DNA of 64,000 nt from Flavobacterium sp. 9R (GCF_902506345.1 NZ_LR733428.1:17555-81554), one strand, 5' to 3'; shown: positions 1 to 10,078, counted from the first letter of the stretch. Made by a program: numbers and translations. The notes: a model not told the origin generated them from the letters alone.

Positions 1-1124
1 TCAGGATACGAAGCACGCAAGGCTGATACTTTCATTTTTTTATTGGCCAAATGCGTCAAAAACAAAGCCACACCCACCAAGCTATCGCGTCCGTAATGCA
101 ATTCAGGATAGATGATTCCGCCATTGCCCTCACCTCCGATAATAGCATTATTTTTTTTCATTAATTCCACTACATTCACCTCTCCCACTGCACTCGCTTC
201 GTAGCTGCCACCGTGAGCAACCGTTACATCGCGCAACGCTCTTGAAGAAGACATATTAGAAACCGTATTACCAGGCGTTTTGCTCAACACAAAATCGGCA
301 CAAGCTACCAAAGTGTACTCTTCGCCAAACATTTCGCCGTCTTCGCTAATGAACGCCAAACGATCAACATCTGGGTCTACGACGATTCCCAAATGCGCTT
401 TTTCTTCGACTACTAAAGCTGAAATATCCGTTAAATGTTCTTTTAACGGCTCTGGATTGTGAGGAAAATGACCATTCGGTTCGCAGTACAATTTTACTAC
501 TTCAACCCCCATTTGTTCTAACAATTTTGGGACGATGATTCCACCTGATGAATTTACACCATCGACCACCACTTTGAAGTTGGCCGCTTTTACTGCCTCA
601 ATATCTACTAATGGTAAGTTCAACACTTCATCGATATGAATATCCATATAAGCGTCATTGATTGTGATTTCTCCCAAACTATCCACGTCAGAAAAATCAA
701 AAGCTTCCGCTTCGGCAATGGCTAATATTTTCTCGCCATCGGCACCACTTAAAAACTCACCCTTTTCGTTAAGAAGCTTCAAGGCATTCCATTGTTTTGG
801 ATTATGTGACGCGGTCAAAATTATTCCACCATCAGCTTTTTCCATAGGAACTGCGACTTCAACGGTAGGTGTCGTGGACAATCCTAAGTCGATTACATCA
901 ATGCCTAAACCTAATAAAGTATTCACCACTAAATTGTGAATCATAGGTCCAGAAATACGAGCGTCTCTACCAATTACAACGGTATTTTTTTCTTTATTAC
1001 TATGTTTTTTTAACCAAGTTCCGTAGGCCGAAGCAAATTTTACTGCATCTACAGGAGTTAAATTGTCCCCAACTTTTCCCCCAATGGTTCCTCGAATACC
1101 TGATATTGATTTGATTAATGTCAT
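1..1124 (-). CDS. glmM: Phosphoglucosamine mutase-like phosphosugar mutase, 3' end missing
   Basis: This is an alpha-D-phosphohexomutase, probably the enzyme that converts glucosamine-6-phosphate to glucosamine-1-phosphate for cell-wall precursor synthesis. The reading frame starts at the ATG read from 1124 down (MTLIKSISGIRG) and runs off the left edge without a stop, so about 374 residues of an expected roughly 460 are visible. The phosphoserine loop TASHNP is at residues 104-109 (S106 is the phosphorylated serine). The metal loop DPDVDR and the sugar-binding loop GEGNGG follow in the correct order. Phosphomannomutase is an alternative, because the family is hard to split by eye. A TATATTTG element at 1149-1156 on the minus strand could be its -7 box. 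Confidence 0.85.
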   Translation of the reverse strand, partial: MTLIKSISGIRGTIGGKVGDNLTPVDAVKFASAYGTWLKKHSNKEKNTVVIGRDARISGPMIHNLVVNTLLGLGIDVIDLGLSTTPTVEVAVPMEKADGGIILTASHNPKQWNALKLLNEKGEFLSGADGEKILAIAEAEAFDFSDVDSLGEITINDAYMDIHIDEVLNLPLVDIEAVKAANFKVVVDGVNSSGGIIVPKLLEQMGVEVVKLYCEPNGHFPHNPEPLKEHLTDISALVVEEKAHLGIVVDPDVDRLAFISEDGEMFGEEYTLVACADFVLSKTPGNTVSNMSSSRALRDVTVAHGGSYEASAVGEVNVVELMKKNNAIIGGEGNGGIIYPELHYGRDSLVGVALFLTHLANKKMKVSALRASYP

Positions 1125-1148
1125 TTTATTACAATTTGGTTATAGCTA

Positions 1149-1156
1149 CAAATATA
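1149..1156 (-). promoter_or_regulatory. Candidate -7 element for the glmM-like gene
   Basis: Read on the minus strand this is TATATTTG, matching the Bacteroidota -7 consensus TAnnTTTG, 25 bases before the start codon. No TTG was found at the usual distance upstream, so support is partial. Confidence 0.35.
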
Positions 1157-1222
1157 AAAAAGTTGTATGGGCTTATAGTCTTTCCAACGAAAAGTTTTTG
1201 GTTAAGGAAAATGAGGCTTCTA

Positions 1223-1252
1223 TTGTGAGGCTTTTTAAAGTTTGTATCTTTG
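1223..1252 (+). promoter_or_regulatory. Bacteroidota-type promoter for acpH
   Basis: A TTG at 1223-1225 is followed after exactly 19 bases by TATCTTTG at 1245-1252. This is the classical -33 TTG / -7 TAnnTTTG arrangement of the Bacteroidota primary sigma factor. It lies 20 bases before the ATG of the acyl-carrier-protein phosphodiesterase gene, which supports that start over longer in-frame alternatives. Confidence 0.65.
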
Positions 1253-1272
1253 AAAATAGTCAAATCAAAACA

Positions 1273-1857
1273 ATGAACTTTCTCGCGCACATTTTTCTTT
1301 CGGGTGATGATGAATTACTCAAAATAGGCAATTTTATGGCCGATGGCATTCGTGGAAAACAGTACGAGCACTTCCCTTTGTCCATACAAAAGGGCATTCG
1401 TTTGCATCGCTTCATTGATACTTACACCGACGCACATCCTGTTTTTAGAAAGAGTACACAAAGACTGCACTCCAAATACCATCACTATGCTGGAGTCATT
1501 GTTGATTTGTTTTACGACCATTTTTTGGCCAAAAATTGGAGTACTTATTCTGATGAAAATTTAGAGGAGTATACCGAAACTTTTTATCAATCGCTAAGAG
1601 ACAATTACGATATTTTATCCGAAAGAACCAAAGGAATGATGCCTTACTTAATAGAGCACAATTGGTTATTGAGTTATCAAACAGTAGAAGGGATTGGTCG
1701 GATTTTGACACAAATGGATAATAGAACCAAAAATGCATCCAAAATGAGGTTTTCCTCGAATGAATTGGTTGAATTTTATCCTGAATTTGAAGAAGAGTTT
1801 ACTATCTTTTTCCAAGACTTACAAGAACAAGTGACAATAAAAATGCAACAATTATGA
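1273..1857 (+). CDS. acpH: Acyl carrier protein phosphodiesterase (AcpH/DUF479 family)
   Basis: A 194-residue protein beginning MNFLAHIFLSG, the hallmark start of the AcpH family, which removes the 4'-phosphopantetheine arm from holo-ACP. The length matches the E. coli enzyme (about 193 residues). It has the conserved histidine/aspartate-rich motifs expected of this HD-like fold: GNFMADGIRG near residue 18, LHRFIDTYTDAHP near residue 40, and VDLFYDHFLAKNW near residue 72. The frame is open back to 1063, but that extension overlaps the divergent mutase gene and passes through the promoter, so the ATG at 1273 is preferred. The gene is divergent from the glmM-like gene. Confidence 0.88.
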   Translation: MNFLAHIFLSGDDELLKIGNFMADGIRGKQYEHFPLSIQKGIRLHRFIDTYTDAHPVFRKSTQRLHSKYHHYAGVIVDLFYDHFLAKNWSTYSDENLEEYTETFYQSLRDNYDILSERTKGMMPYLIEHNWLLSYQTVEGIGRILTQMDNRTKNASKMRFSSNELVEFYPEFEEEFTIFFQDLQEQVTIKMQQL

Positions 1858-1948
1858 AATCGCCATTAACAACAGGTTTGTTGAAAACAAACACCGATAA
1901 ATCAAAGGCGACACCATATATGACAACTAATAAATAACTTTTACCTAT

Positions 1949-3631
1949 ATGAAAATTTTTCAATTTCTTTTTCTTTCTATTCTCTGTAGTTTTTTTAGTG
2001 AAAATGTCGATGCGCAAACCGGTCTAATCGCTAACAAAGCTATGGTGGTGTCTGCACGAGAAGAAGCTTCCAAGATAGGCGTCGAAATTATGCAAAAAGG
2101 CGGCAATGCTTTTGATGCTATGGTGGCTACCGAATTGGCTTTGGCAGTTGCTTATCCGTATGCAGGGAATTTAGGTGGCGGTGGATTTATGGTGTATCGC
2201 AAAGCAAATGGCGAAATTGGTTCTTTGGATTATAGAGAAAAAGCTCCTTTGGCAGCTCATAAAACGATGTTTTTGGATAAAGAAGGTAATGTCATTAAAG
2301 GTAAAAGCACAGAATCACCTTTGGCTATTGGCGTACCGGGAACCATCGCTGGTGTTTTTGCCGTTCATAAAAAACTGGGAAGTCTGCCTATGTCAGAAAT
2401 ACTAAAACCTGTAATTGCTTTGGCAGAAAAAGGAGTTGTCGTTACGCGCAAACAAGAGCGCCGATTAAATGATTATCGAGAAGAAATTATAAAAGTAAAT
2501 GGGACAAACACCTTGTTTGCAAAACCTTTTAAAGAAAAAGATACTATAAAATATCCCGCTCTAGCAGCAACGCTAAAGCGAATTGCAAAAAATGGTCGTG
2601 ATGAATTTTACAAAGGACAAACGGCAAAAACGTTAGTGCAGTATTTACAACAAAAAGGAGGCATCATTACGATGAAAGATTTAAAACAATACGAAGCCAA
2701 ATGGCGCACTCCGTTGTCGTTTCAATACAAAGATTTAAAAATCATCTCTATGCCTCCACCAAGTAGCGGTGGTATTTGTTTGGCTGAAATTTTTAAAATG
2801 ATTGCTCCCTTTGATTTATCGAAAATGGGACACAACTCAACAGAATCTATACAAGTAATTGTTGAAGCGGAACGCAGGGCTTACGCAGACAGAAGTCACT
2901 ATCTTGGCGACCCCGATTTTGTTAAAATCCCAATTAAAGCATTGTTAGCTGATGACTATTTACAACAACGAATGAGCACTTTTAGTTTTGAAAAAGCCAC
3001 GTTGTCCTCTGAAATCAAAGAAGGAAAAGTGAACTATAACGAAAGTACCGAGACCACTCATTATTCTATAGTGGATGCAGCTGGAAATGCCGTGGCTGCG
3101 ACCACAACCTTAAATGATGGCTATGGTTCCAAATACTATTGTGATGCTTTAGGTTTTTTCCTCAATAACGAAATGGATGATTTCAGCGCCAAACCGGGAA
3201 CACCAAATATGTTTGGTTTAATTGGAAACGAAGCCAACAGTATTGCTCCCGGAAAACGAATGCTAAGTTCGATGACTCCAACTATCGTTGAAAAAAACGG
3301 GCAATTATTTATGGTAGTAGGTTCGCCGGGTGGTTCTACTATTATTACTTCGGTTTTGCAAACGATTCTAAATGTTTACGAATATAAAATGAATATGCAA
3401 CAAGCTGTAAATGCGCCACGTTTTCATCATCAGTGGTTGCCTGATATAATTACTTTTGAACCAAAAACATTCGACACTACTACTTTTGAAAAACTAAAAA
3501 CAAAAGGCTATATCATCAACGAAAAAACGACTCCTGTCATTGGCAAAGTCGATGCTATTTTGGTTTTACCTAATAAAAAACTTGAAGGTGGAGCTGATTT
3601 TAGAGGTGACGATACAGCGGTTGGCTTTTAA
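1949..3631 (+). CDS. ggt: Gamma-glutamyltransferase precursor
   Basis: A 560-residue Ntn-hydrolase that cleaves gamma-glutamyl bonds, as in glutathione. An N-terminal signal peptide ends at about residue 22 (VDAQ), so it acts in the periplasm. The chain is expected to cut itself before T369, the first threonine of TTHYSIVD, giving the catalytic nucleophile; in E. coli this is T391 of TTHYSVVD. Other family marks are NLGGGGFMVYR, the MDDFSAKPG segment, the SSMTPTIV region and the oxyanion loop GSPGGS. The gene has the usual family length and looks intact. It ends two bases before alkD and probably heads the ggt-alkD-clc transcription unit. Confidence 0.95.
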   Translation: MKIFQFLFLSILCSFFSENVDAQTGLIANKAMVVSAREEASKIGVEIMQKGGNAFDAMVATELALAVAYPYAGNLGGGGFMVYRKANGEIGSLDYREKAPLAAHKTMFLDKEGNVIKGKSTESPLAIGVPGTIAGVFAVHKKLGSLPMSEILKPVIALAEKGVVVTRKQERRLNDYREEIIKVNGTNTLFAKPFKEKDTIKYPALAATLKRIAKNGRDEFYKGQTAKTLVQYLQQKGGIITMKDLKQYEAKWRTPLSFQYKDLKIISMPPPSSGGICLAEIFKMIAPFDLSKMGHNSTESIQVIVEAERRAYADRSHYLGDPDFVKIPIKALLADDYLQQRMSTFSFEKATLSSEIKEGKVNYNESTETTHYSIVDAAGNAVAATTTLNDGYGSKYYCDALGFFLNNEMDDFSAKPGTPNMFGLIGNEANSIAPGKRMLSSMTPTIVEKNGQLFMVVGSPGGSTIITSVLQTILNVYEYKMNMQQAVNAPRFHHQWLPDIITFEPKTFDTTTFEKLKTKGYIINEKTTPVIGKVDAILVLPNKKLEGGADFRGDDTAVGF

Positions 3632-3633
3632 TT

Positions 3634-4314
3634 ATGGATTTCATTACAGCCTTAGAAAAAGAATTTATAGCGAAGGCCAATACAGCACAAAGTAGTGCTA
3701 TGGAAGCGTATATGAAAAATCATTTTCCGTTTTTTGGTATTGCTATGCCACAACGAAGAGCAATTTTAAAATCGGTTAGTGCCGAATTTTCGGATGAAAT
3801 AAAAGTAAATGCTCGCGCGCTGGCATTTCAGCTTTATGAAAAACCACAAAGAGAATTTCATTATTGCGCAATTGAACTTTTACTTCAGCATTGTAGCAAA
3901 AAATTACAAAAAGATGATATTCATTGGATAGAACAACTATTACTCACCTACTCGTGGTGGGACAGTGTCGATACGATTAGCAAATATTTATTGGGACGCT
4001 ATTTGGTTCAATTCCCTGAACAAACGAATAAGGTGATTGAGAAATTTTCTAATGCTTCAAATATTTGGCTGAACAGAAGTACACTTTTATTTCAATTAGA
4101 CTATAAAAAGAATACCAATTTTACTATCTTAGAAGCTGTTTGTGAACACTTTAAAGAAAGTAACGAGTTTTTTATTCAAAAAGCAATGGGTTGGGCACTA
4201 AGAGAATACAGTAAAATCAATCCGATAGCTGTCCAAAACTATGTTATTAATACCAATTTAAAACCATTAAGTACAAAAGAAGCCTTACGAATTATTGAAA
4301 AACAAAAACTATGA
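3634..4314 (+). CDS. alkD: DNA alkylation repair protein, AlkD-like DNA glycosylase
   Basis: A 226-residue all-helical HEAT-repeat protein of the DNA alkylation repair family, which removes bulky or positively charged alkylated bases. The catalytic-cleft residues described for Bacillus cereus AlkD (W109, D113, W187) are present here at identical positions: SWWDSVD gives W109 and D113, and GWALREYSK gives W187. This argues for an active glycosylase and not a distant HEAT protein. It begins two bases after ggt and its stop overlaps the start of the chloride channel gene in an ATGA, so the three genes are probably co-transcribed. Confidence 0.88.
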   Translation: MDFITALEKEFIAKANTAQSSAMEAYMKNHFPFFGIAMPQRRAILKSVSAEFSDEIKVNARALAFQLYEKPQREFHYCAIELLLQHCSKKLQKDDIHWIEQLLLTYSWWDSVDTISKYLLGRYLVQFPEQTNKVIEKFSNASNIWLNRSTLLFQLDYKKNTNFTILEAVCEHFKESNEFFIQKAMGWALREYSKINPIAVQNYVINTNLKPLSTKEALRIIEKQKL

Positions 4315-6110
4315 ATTTCAGCACTATTATTACTAGCGTGATAAATCGCTTCGAATCACTAATTGTATGGAGTCAAAGTAAGTTTACTAATAAACAATTC
4401 ATTTTTTTATCGAGTGTATTGGTAGGAATATCAGCTGGTTTGGCGGTTATTATCCTAAAATCATTTGCGCATTCGGTTTTTACGTTTGCTACCTATGTCA
4501 ATGGTATTTTAAAACTCAACTACATCAACAGTATTCTACCTATAATAGGAATTTTGCTTACTGTTTTTGTTGTGAATAAATTACTTGGCGGGAGTATAGA
4601 AAAAGGGACTTCTCAGATTTTATATGCCGTTGCTAAAAAAGCAAGTATTATCCCCAAAAAACAAATGTATGCACAAATCGTGACTAGTTCATTAACTGTT
4701 GGTTTGGGAGGTTCGGCTGGTTTAGAAAGTCCCATTGTGATTACTGGTGCAGCTTTTGGTTCCAATTATGCACAAAAATATCATTTGAGTTACAAGGACA
4801 GAACTTTACTTATTGGCTGTGGCGTTGCAGCAGGAATTGCGGCAGCTTTTAATGCTCCCATAGCCGGTGTATTATTTGCTGTGGAAGTTTTGTTAGTTGA
4901 TGTAAGCATTTCTGCATTTACACCCATTATGATTGCCGCTGCAACAGGTGCGATGGTCTCTGTGGTTGCATTAGATGAAAGCATCTTACTATCCTTCAAA
5001 CAGCAAGAGCATTTTCATCATCTGAATATCATTTATTATGTCTTTTTAGGCGTTTTTACAGGATTTGTTTCTGTTTATTATTCAAGATATTTTCAAAAAA
5101 TAGAACGTTATTTTCATATTTCAAAACTTTCTGTTTACAAAAAGGCTTTATTGGGCTCAAGTATCTTGGCTTTGCTGATTTTTGTATTCCCAACACTTTT
5201 TGGAGAAGGGTATGAAAGCATCCGTATTTTGTCTCAAAATGACCCCGGACAATTACTCGAAAACACACTCTTCAAAGGATTCCGTAATAACAATTGGGTG
5301 TTACTTTTATTCATTGGAGCCAGTATGATGCTCAAAGTTTTTGCCACTGGATTTACTTTGAGTTGTGGAGGAAATGGAGGAAATTTTGCTCCCTCTCTAT
5401 TTTTAGGCTCTTATGTTGGTTTTTTCTTTTCATCATTACTCAATCTTATTGGTATAGCAAAATTACCAGTAAGTAATTTCACCATCGTTGGAATGGCAGG
5501 TATTTTGAGTGGATTATTTCACGCTCCGCTTACAGCCATTTTCTTGATTGCTGAAATTACAGGTGGTTATGGACTGATGATTCCGTTGATGATTGTAGCC
5601 TCAACTAGTTACGCCATTTCAAAACGCTTTGAAAAACATTCGATGGATGTGAAGAATTTGGCCAAAAAAGGACACGCCTTCACCAGTAATAAAGATGCTA
5701 ATGTCTTATCAACTTTAGAAACAAGTACTATCATTGACACTAGTTATCTCACTATTTCTCCAAACGAAAACTTAGAACGCTTAGTGGATTTAATTTCACA
5801 CTCGGATCAAGTTATTTTTCCAGTAGTCAATGAAGAAAATGAATTATTAGGTGTCGTTCATTTTAATGACATCCGAGAAATCATATTTAATAGCTATCGC
5901 GTAAAATATACTTTGGTCAAAGAAATTATGGTTGCACCAGCTGCATTAATTGCACCAACCGATCGTATGGAAATTGTGATGAATAAATTTGAACAAACCA
6001 GAAAAGCATTTTTGCCCGTAGTCCAAAATGGAAAATATTTTGGTTTCATCTCAAAATCAGTCGCTTTAGAGGCTTACAGAACCAAACTGAAAGCGATGAC
6101 TATTGACTAA
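4311..6110 (+). CDS. ClC-family chloride channel/antiporter with C-terminal CBS pair
   Basis: A 599-residue inner-membrane protein with about ten hydrophobic segments up to residue ~440, then a cytoplasmic pair of CBS domains (about 475-590) that commonly bind adenine nucleotides. The selectivity motif is GSAGLESP at residues 134-141. E139 aligns with the gating glutamate of GREGP in the E. coli exchanger, which suggests proton-coupled gating is kept. GNGGNFAPSLFLGS matches the second conserved ion-binding loop. The start overlaps the alkD stop by four bases. Whether it acts as channel or exchanger cannot be read from the sequence. Confidence 0.9.
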   Translation: MNFSTIITSVINRFESLIVWSQSKFTNKQFIFLSSVLVGISAGLAVIILKSFAHSVFTFATYVNGILKLNYINSILPIIGILLTVFVVNKLLGGSIEKGTSQILYAVAKKASIIPKKQMYAQIVTSSLTVGLGGSAGLESPIVITGAAFGSNYAQKYHLSYKDRTLLIGCGVAAGIAAAFNAPIAGVLFAVEVLLVDVSISAFTPIMIAAATGAMVSVVALDESILLSFKQQEHFHHLNIIYYVFLGVFTGFVSVYYSRYFQKIERYFHISKLSVYKKALLGSSILALLIFVFPTLFGEGYESIRILSQNDPGQLLENTLFKGFRNNNWVLLLFIGASMMLKVFATGFTLSCGGNGGNFAPSLFLGSYVGFFFSSLLNLIGIAKLPVSNFTIVGMAGILSGLFHAPLTAIFLIAEITGGYGLMIPLMIVASTSYAISKRFEKHSMDVKNLAKKGHAFTSNKDANVLSTLETSTIIDTSYLTISPNENLERLVDLISHSDQVIFPVVNEENELLGVVHFNDIREIIFNSYRVKYTLVKEIMVAPAALIAPTDRMEIVMNKFEQTRKAFLPVVQNGKYFGFISKSVALEAYRTKLKAMTID

Positions 6111-6196
6111 TCAAAAAAAAATATACTATTTTTTGTAACAAAAAAGGCTAAGTGCCTACTAACCCAATTAAAATCAAATAACTAAACTTAAAAATT

Positions 6197-6934
6197 ATGA
6201 AAACATTAAAATTGACTGCTTTAGCATTGTTTCTTCTTGCAAGTAGTTCCTCACTTATTGCGCAAACTGCTGACGAAATTGTATCCAAATACATTACTAC
6301 AATTGGTGGTGCTGCTAAATTAAAAGCACTAAAAGGAGTAAAAATGGAAATGGTTGTGAATGCCCAAGGAATGGAAATTCCTGTTGAAATCGTACAAGAA
6401 CCAGGTGGAAAAATGTACGTAAAAATCAATATTCAAGGAAAAGAAATGACTCAAATGGCTTCTGATGGGGAAACTGTTTGGAGTACTAGTTTTATGACAA
6501 TGAAAGCCGAAAAATCCGATGCTGAAACTACCGCTAATGCAAAATTAAGCGCTGCTGATTTTCCAGATCCATTTTTAGATTACAAAACAAAAGGGTACTC
6601 AATAGAATTAATGGGTAAAGAAACCAAAGAAGGTACAGAGTGTTACAAAATAAAATTAACAAAAAAACCTATCACGGTTGACGGAGTAAAAACAGATGAT
6701 GTAAACTATTACTATTTTGATACCGAAAATAATTTACCAATTGCTACTGAAACAGAAATCAAACAAGGTCCTGCTAAAGGTCAAAAATCAGTTTCTACTA
6801 TGAGTGATTATCAAGAAGTGGATGGTATTTACTTTCCTTTTGCAATGAACCAAGGCGGTCAAGCAATGAAAGTTAAAAAAATCACTTTAAATCCAACTGT
6901 AGACGCAAAAGCTTATGCTTTTCCAGCTCAATAA
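6197..6934 (+). CDS. Periplasmic LolA-like (outer membrane lipoprotein-sorting type) protein
   Basis: A 245-residue protein with a clear signal peptide (MKTLKLTALALFLLAS, cleavage near IAQ at ~23). The mature part resembles the LolA/LolB-like superfamily of periplasmic lipid-binding half-barrels: residues 24-100 include an early KYITTIGGAAKLKALKGVKM segment, and the chain ends in beta-strand-rich sequence with DYQEVDGIYFPF. Bacteroidota genomes carry many such proteins annotated as outer membrane lipoprotein-sorting protein, and their cargo is mostly unknown. It lies directly before a large secreted propeller protein, but a terminator separates the two. Confidence 0.7.
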   Translation: MKTLKLTALALFLLASSSSLIAQTADEIVSKYITTIGGAAKLKALKGVKMEMVVNAQGMEIPVEIVQEPGGKMYVKINIQGKEMTQMASDGETVWSTSFMTMKAEKSDAETTANAKLSAADFPDPFLDYKTKGYSIELMGKETKEGTECYKIKLTKKPITVDGVKTDDVNYYYFDTENNLPIATETEIKQGPAKGQKSVSTMSDYQEVDGIYFPFAMNQGGQAMKVKKITLNPTVDAKAYAFPAQ

Positions 6935-6953
6935 ATAAAACAAAACCAACTCA

Positions 6954-6984
6954 AAGTCCTTATTGAAAAGTAAGGACTTTTTTT
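6954..6984 (+). terminator. Rho-independent terminator after the LolA-like gene
   Basis: A 9-base perfect stem (AAGTCCTTA / TAAGGACTT) with an 8-base loop, followed by five further T residues. It sits 20 bases after the stop codon. Confidence 0.85.
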
Positions 6985-6997
6985 AACTATTAACTTT

Positions 6998-9900
6998 ATG
7001 AAAAAAACCACTATTTGGGTTGCTTGTTTAGGAATACTATCAGCAACTACAGTACTTGCGCAGGACAAAATAGTACTAAAAGGCAAAGAATTGTTTGGTG
7101 ATATTCAAGCCAGACACATTGGGCCAGCATTAATGAGCGGTAGGATCACAGATATTGAAATGCACCCAACAAACAACAAAATAATCTTTACTGCCACAGC
7201 TGGCGGTGGTGTATGGAAAAGTAACGATGGCGGTGCTTCGTTCAATTCTGTATTCGATGATCATATTCAATCGATTGGATGTGTAGCTATCGACCCTTCA
7301 AAACCTGACCAAAACATTTGGGTAGGAACTGGAGAAACGTGGACTAGAAATAGTGTTTCTATGGGAGACGGAATATACAAATCTACCGATGGAGGCCAAA
7401 ACTGGAAAAATATGGGATTGCCAAAATCAGACCGTATTGCTTCCATCGTAATCAACCCTAAAAACAGCGATATAGTTTGGGTGGCTGTTCTTGGTGCACT
7501 TTGGGGTGATAGCGACGAACGCGGAATATACAAAACCACCGATGGAGGAACTACTTGGAATAAAGTCTTATTTGTAGATAACAAAACAGGTTGTTCAGAT
7601 TTGATTATGGATCCAAAAAATAGCAACATTATGTATGCCTCATTTTGGGAATTCCGAAGAACAGGTTGGTCATTCAGCTCAGGAGGAACCAAATCAGCTT
7701 TGTACAAAACTACCGATGGAGGAAAAACTTGGAATAAAATTCACAACGGTTTCCCTGCTGGACAATTAGGTCGAATTGCTATTGCTGTAGCCCCTTCGAA
7801 CTCTAACATTTTATATTCTGTTTTAGAAACCGAAAAAGCTGAATTGAACGGATTGTATCGTTCTGAAGATGCTGGGGCTACTTGGAAACACTTGAATAGT
7901 GATTTTGGATTAGTAGTACGTCCTTTTTACTTTTCAAGAATTGTTGTTGACCCTAGAAATCCAGATATCGTAGTTAAAGGTGGTTTAAATGGTTCCATAA
8001 GTAGAGATGGTGGAAAAACATTTAAAAATTTAGGTGTTATGCACTCAGATATTCATGACATTACTTTTGACAACCTAGACAGCAATCGTATTTTCTGCGG
8101 TACTGATGGAGGTGTGTATAGAAGCTGGGATGGCGGAAACACTATGGAAATGGTAAGCAACTTACCTGTTTCTCAATTTTATCACGTAAGTATAGACGAC
8201 AAAGAACCTTTCAATGTATATGGAGGTTTACAAGACAATGGTTCTTGGTATGGTCCTTCTAAAAGTCCAGGCGGAGTGGAATCTCGTGATTGGACAAGAA
8301 TTGGTCAAGGTGACGGATTTAGAGTAATAAAACATCCAACCAAGAACATTATTTACAGCGAAATGCAAGGTGCTGAAAATGTTTGGCGTTACAATACAGA
8401 TACACAAGAATTGATTACGATTCAGCCATTGGCAGTAAAAGGGGATCCAAAATTGCGTTTCAATTGGAACGCTCCGATGGAAATAAGCCAAAAACAACCC
8501 GATCGTTTTTATATGGGAAGCCAATTCGTGCACAAATCAGAAGATATGGGAAGAACTTGGACTAAAATTTCACCAGATTTGACCACCAAGGACCCTCTGA
8601 AAATGGACACAACAAAATCAGGTGGTTTATCTGTTGACAATTCAGGTGCTGAGCAACATTGTACCATTTTTACCATTGCAGAATCTCCTTTGAACGAAAA
8701 AGTAATTTGGGCAGGTACTGACGATGGTAATGTACAAGTGACTAAAGATGGAGGAAAAACTTGGACTAATGTGGTAGCTAATATTAGTGGCTTGCCAAAA
8801 AATACTTGGTGCTATCATATTGAAGCAAGTGTTTTTGGAGAAGGAACTGCTTATGCTGTTTTTGAAGGTCACGCCAAAAACGACTACACTCCTTACACCT
8901 ACAAAACAACCGATTATGGAAAGACCTGGAAATCAATCATAACTCCAGATGTTGATGGCTTTGTTCGTAACATTCAAGAAGATTTCAAGAATGAAAATTT
9001 ATTATTCTTAGGAACAGAAAAAGGATTGTATATCACAATTGATGGAGGAGCTAACTGGTCTCATTTTACCAATAATATGCCATCAGTAGCAGTTCACTTT
9101 ATGGATATTAATAAAAAAACCAATTCCTTAGTTATGGCTACACACGGTAGAGGTGTTATTATTTTAGATGACATCACTCCTTTACGTCAAATTAATCAAG
9201 AGGTTTTAGCTAAAGATGTACACTTTTTTGATTTAAAACCTGCAATTATTGAGGAACAATCCAGCTTTGGAACTACAGCAACAGAGCTTGAATTTGTGGG
9301 TAGAAATCCATCTACAAGTGCTCAAATCATTTATTACCTTAAGAAAAGACACACATTAGGTAAAATGGATATTGAAATTCAAGATGAAAAAGGGAATAAA
9401 ATCATTTCATTGGCACCCGGTAAGCAAAAAGGAATTAATGTAGTTAACTGGGATTACAATATGAAAAATCCAAAAATTGCTGCTGCCAAAACGCTTTCTT
9501 TTGCAGGATTTACTGCTCCTAGAGTACAAGAAGGTACTTATAAAGTAGTATTAACTAAAGGTAAAGAAACCTATACGCACAATCTTAAAGTACTAAACGA
9601 TCCGAAAAGTAGTATCTCTGCAGCTGATCGTTTGAAACAAAAAGAAACCACTCGTGAATTGTTTAACAAAAACGAAGAATTGGCTTATACCGTTTATGAG
9701 ATTGATGAAACTGTAAAATTATTAGATCAATTGATTGCTAAAAACAAAAGTTTTAGCAAACAAGGGACTAAGATAAAAACTGACTTTGAAAGTCTTAAAG
9801 CAAAAATGGTAGTTACTACCGGCGATGGATACGTAGCAACAGCTGAACCGCAATTGAGAGAAAAATTAGGCGAACTTTATGCTTCTGTAGCAGGGAATTT

Positions 9901-10078
9901 TACTGCTCCATCACCTTCTCAGTTAGAAAACAAAGATGCTATTTTGCAACGTTTTGACACTTCAATGACCGAATTTAAAAACTTAAAAACGAAAAACGAA
10001 GCTGCTTATTTAAAACAAGCAAAAGAACAGAATATTCCGTTTACACTTAAAACTTATGCAGAGTTTGTAGCAGAATAA
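6998..10078 (+). CDS. Secreted BNR/VPS10-like beta-propeller protein
   Basis: A 1026-residue protein with a signal peptide ending near residue 21 (TVLAQ). Repeated Asp-box motifs of the S/T-x-D-x-G-x-T-W type occur along residues ~60-720 (for example SNDGGASF, STDGGQNW, TTDGGTTW, TTDGGKTW, SEDAGATW, TKDGGKTW, TTDYGKTW). They predict one or two bladed propellers like those of sortilin/VPS10 and sialidase-like proteins. The last ~280 residues form a beta-rich and then helical tail. Relatives are often annotated as glycosyl hydrolases, but the sequence alone shows no catalytic site, so an enzyme activity should not be assumed. The protein is probably periplasmic or surface exposed. Confidence 0.8.
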   Translation: MKKTTIWVACLGILSATTVLAQDKIVLKGKELFGDIQARHIGPALMSGRITDIEMHPTNNKIIFTATAGGGVWKSNDGGASFNSVFDDHIQSIGCVAIDPSKPDQNIWVGTGETWTRNSVSMGDGIYKSTDGGQNWKNMGLPKSDRIASIVINPKNSDIVWVAVLGALWGDSDERGIYKTTDGGTTWNKVLFVDNKTGCSDLIMDPKNSNIMYASFWEFRRTGWSFSSGGTKSALYKTTDGGKTWNKIHNGFPAGQLGRIAIAVAPSNSNILYSVLETEKAELNGLYRSEDAGATWKHLNSDFGLVVRPFYFSRIVVDPRNPDIVVKGGLNGSISRDGGKTFKNLGVMHSDIHDITFDNLDSNRIFCGTDGGVYRSWDGGNTMEMVSNLPVSQFYHVSIDDKEPFNVYGGLQDNGSWYGPSKSPGGVESRDWTRIGQGDGFRVIKHPTKNIIYSEMQGAENVWRYNTDTQELITIQPLAVKGDPKLRFNWNAPMEISQKQPDRFYMGSQFVHKSEDMGRTWTKISPDLTTKDPLKMDTTKSGGLSVDNSGAEQHCTIFTIAESPLNEKVIWAGTDDGNVQVTKDGGKTWTNVVANISGLPKNTWCYHIEASVFGEGTAYAVFEGHAKNDYTPYTYKTTDYGKTWKSIITPDVDGFVRNIQEDFKNENLLFLGTEKGLYITIDGGANWSHFTNNMPSVAVHFMDINKKTNSLVMATHGRGVIILDDITPLRQINQEVLAKDVHFFDLKPAIIEEQSSFGTTATELEFVGRNPSTSAQIIYYLKKRHTLGKMDIEIQDEKGNKIISLAPGKQKGINVVNWDYNMKNPKIAAAKTLSFAGFTAPRVQEGTYKVVLTKGKETYTHNLKVLNDPKSSISAADRLKQKETTRELFNKNEELAYTVYEIDETVKLLDQLIAKNKSFSKQGTKIKTDFESLKAKMVVTTGDGYVATAEPQLREKLGELYASVAGNFTAPSPSQLENKDAILQRFDTSMTEFKNLKTKNEAAYLKQAKEQNIPFTLKTYAEFVAE

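Noticed and set aside
7267-7707. 146-codon minus-strand ORF within the propeller gene
   Set aside because: It is a shadow of the repeated Asp-box region and has no independent features.
6998-10078. Calling the Asp-box protein a sialidase or glycosyl hydrolase
   Set aside because: Asp boxes define propeller blades only; no catalytic arginine triad or acid/nucleophile set could be placed.
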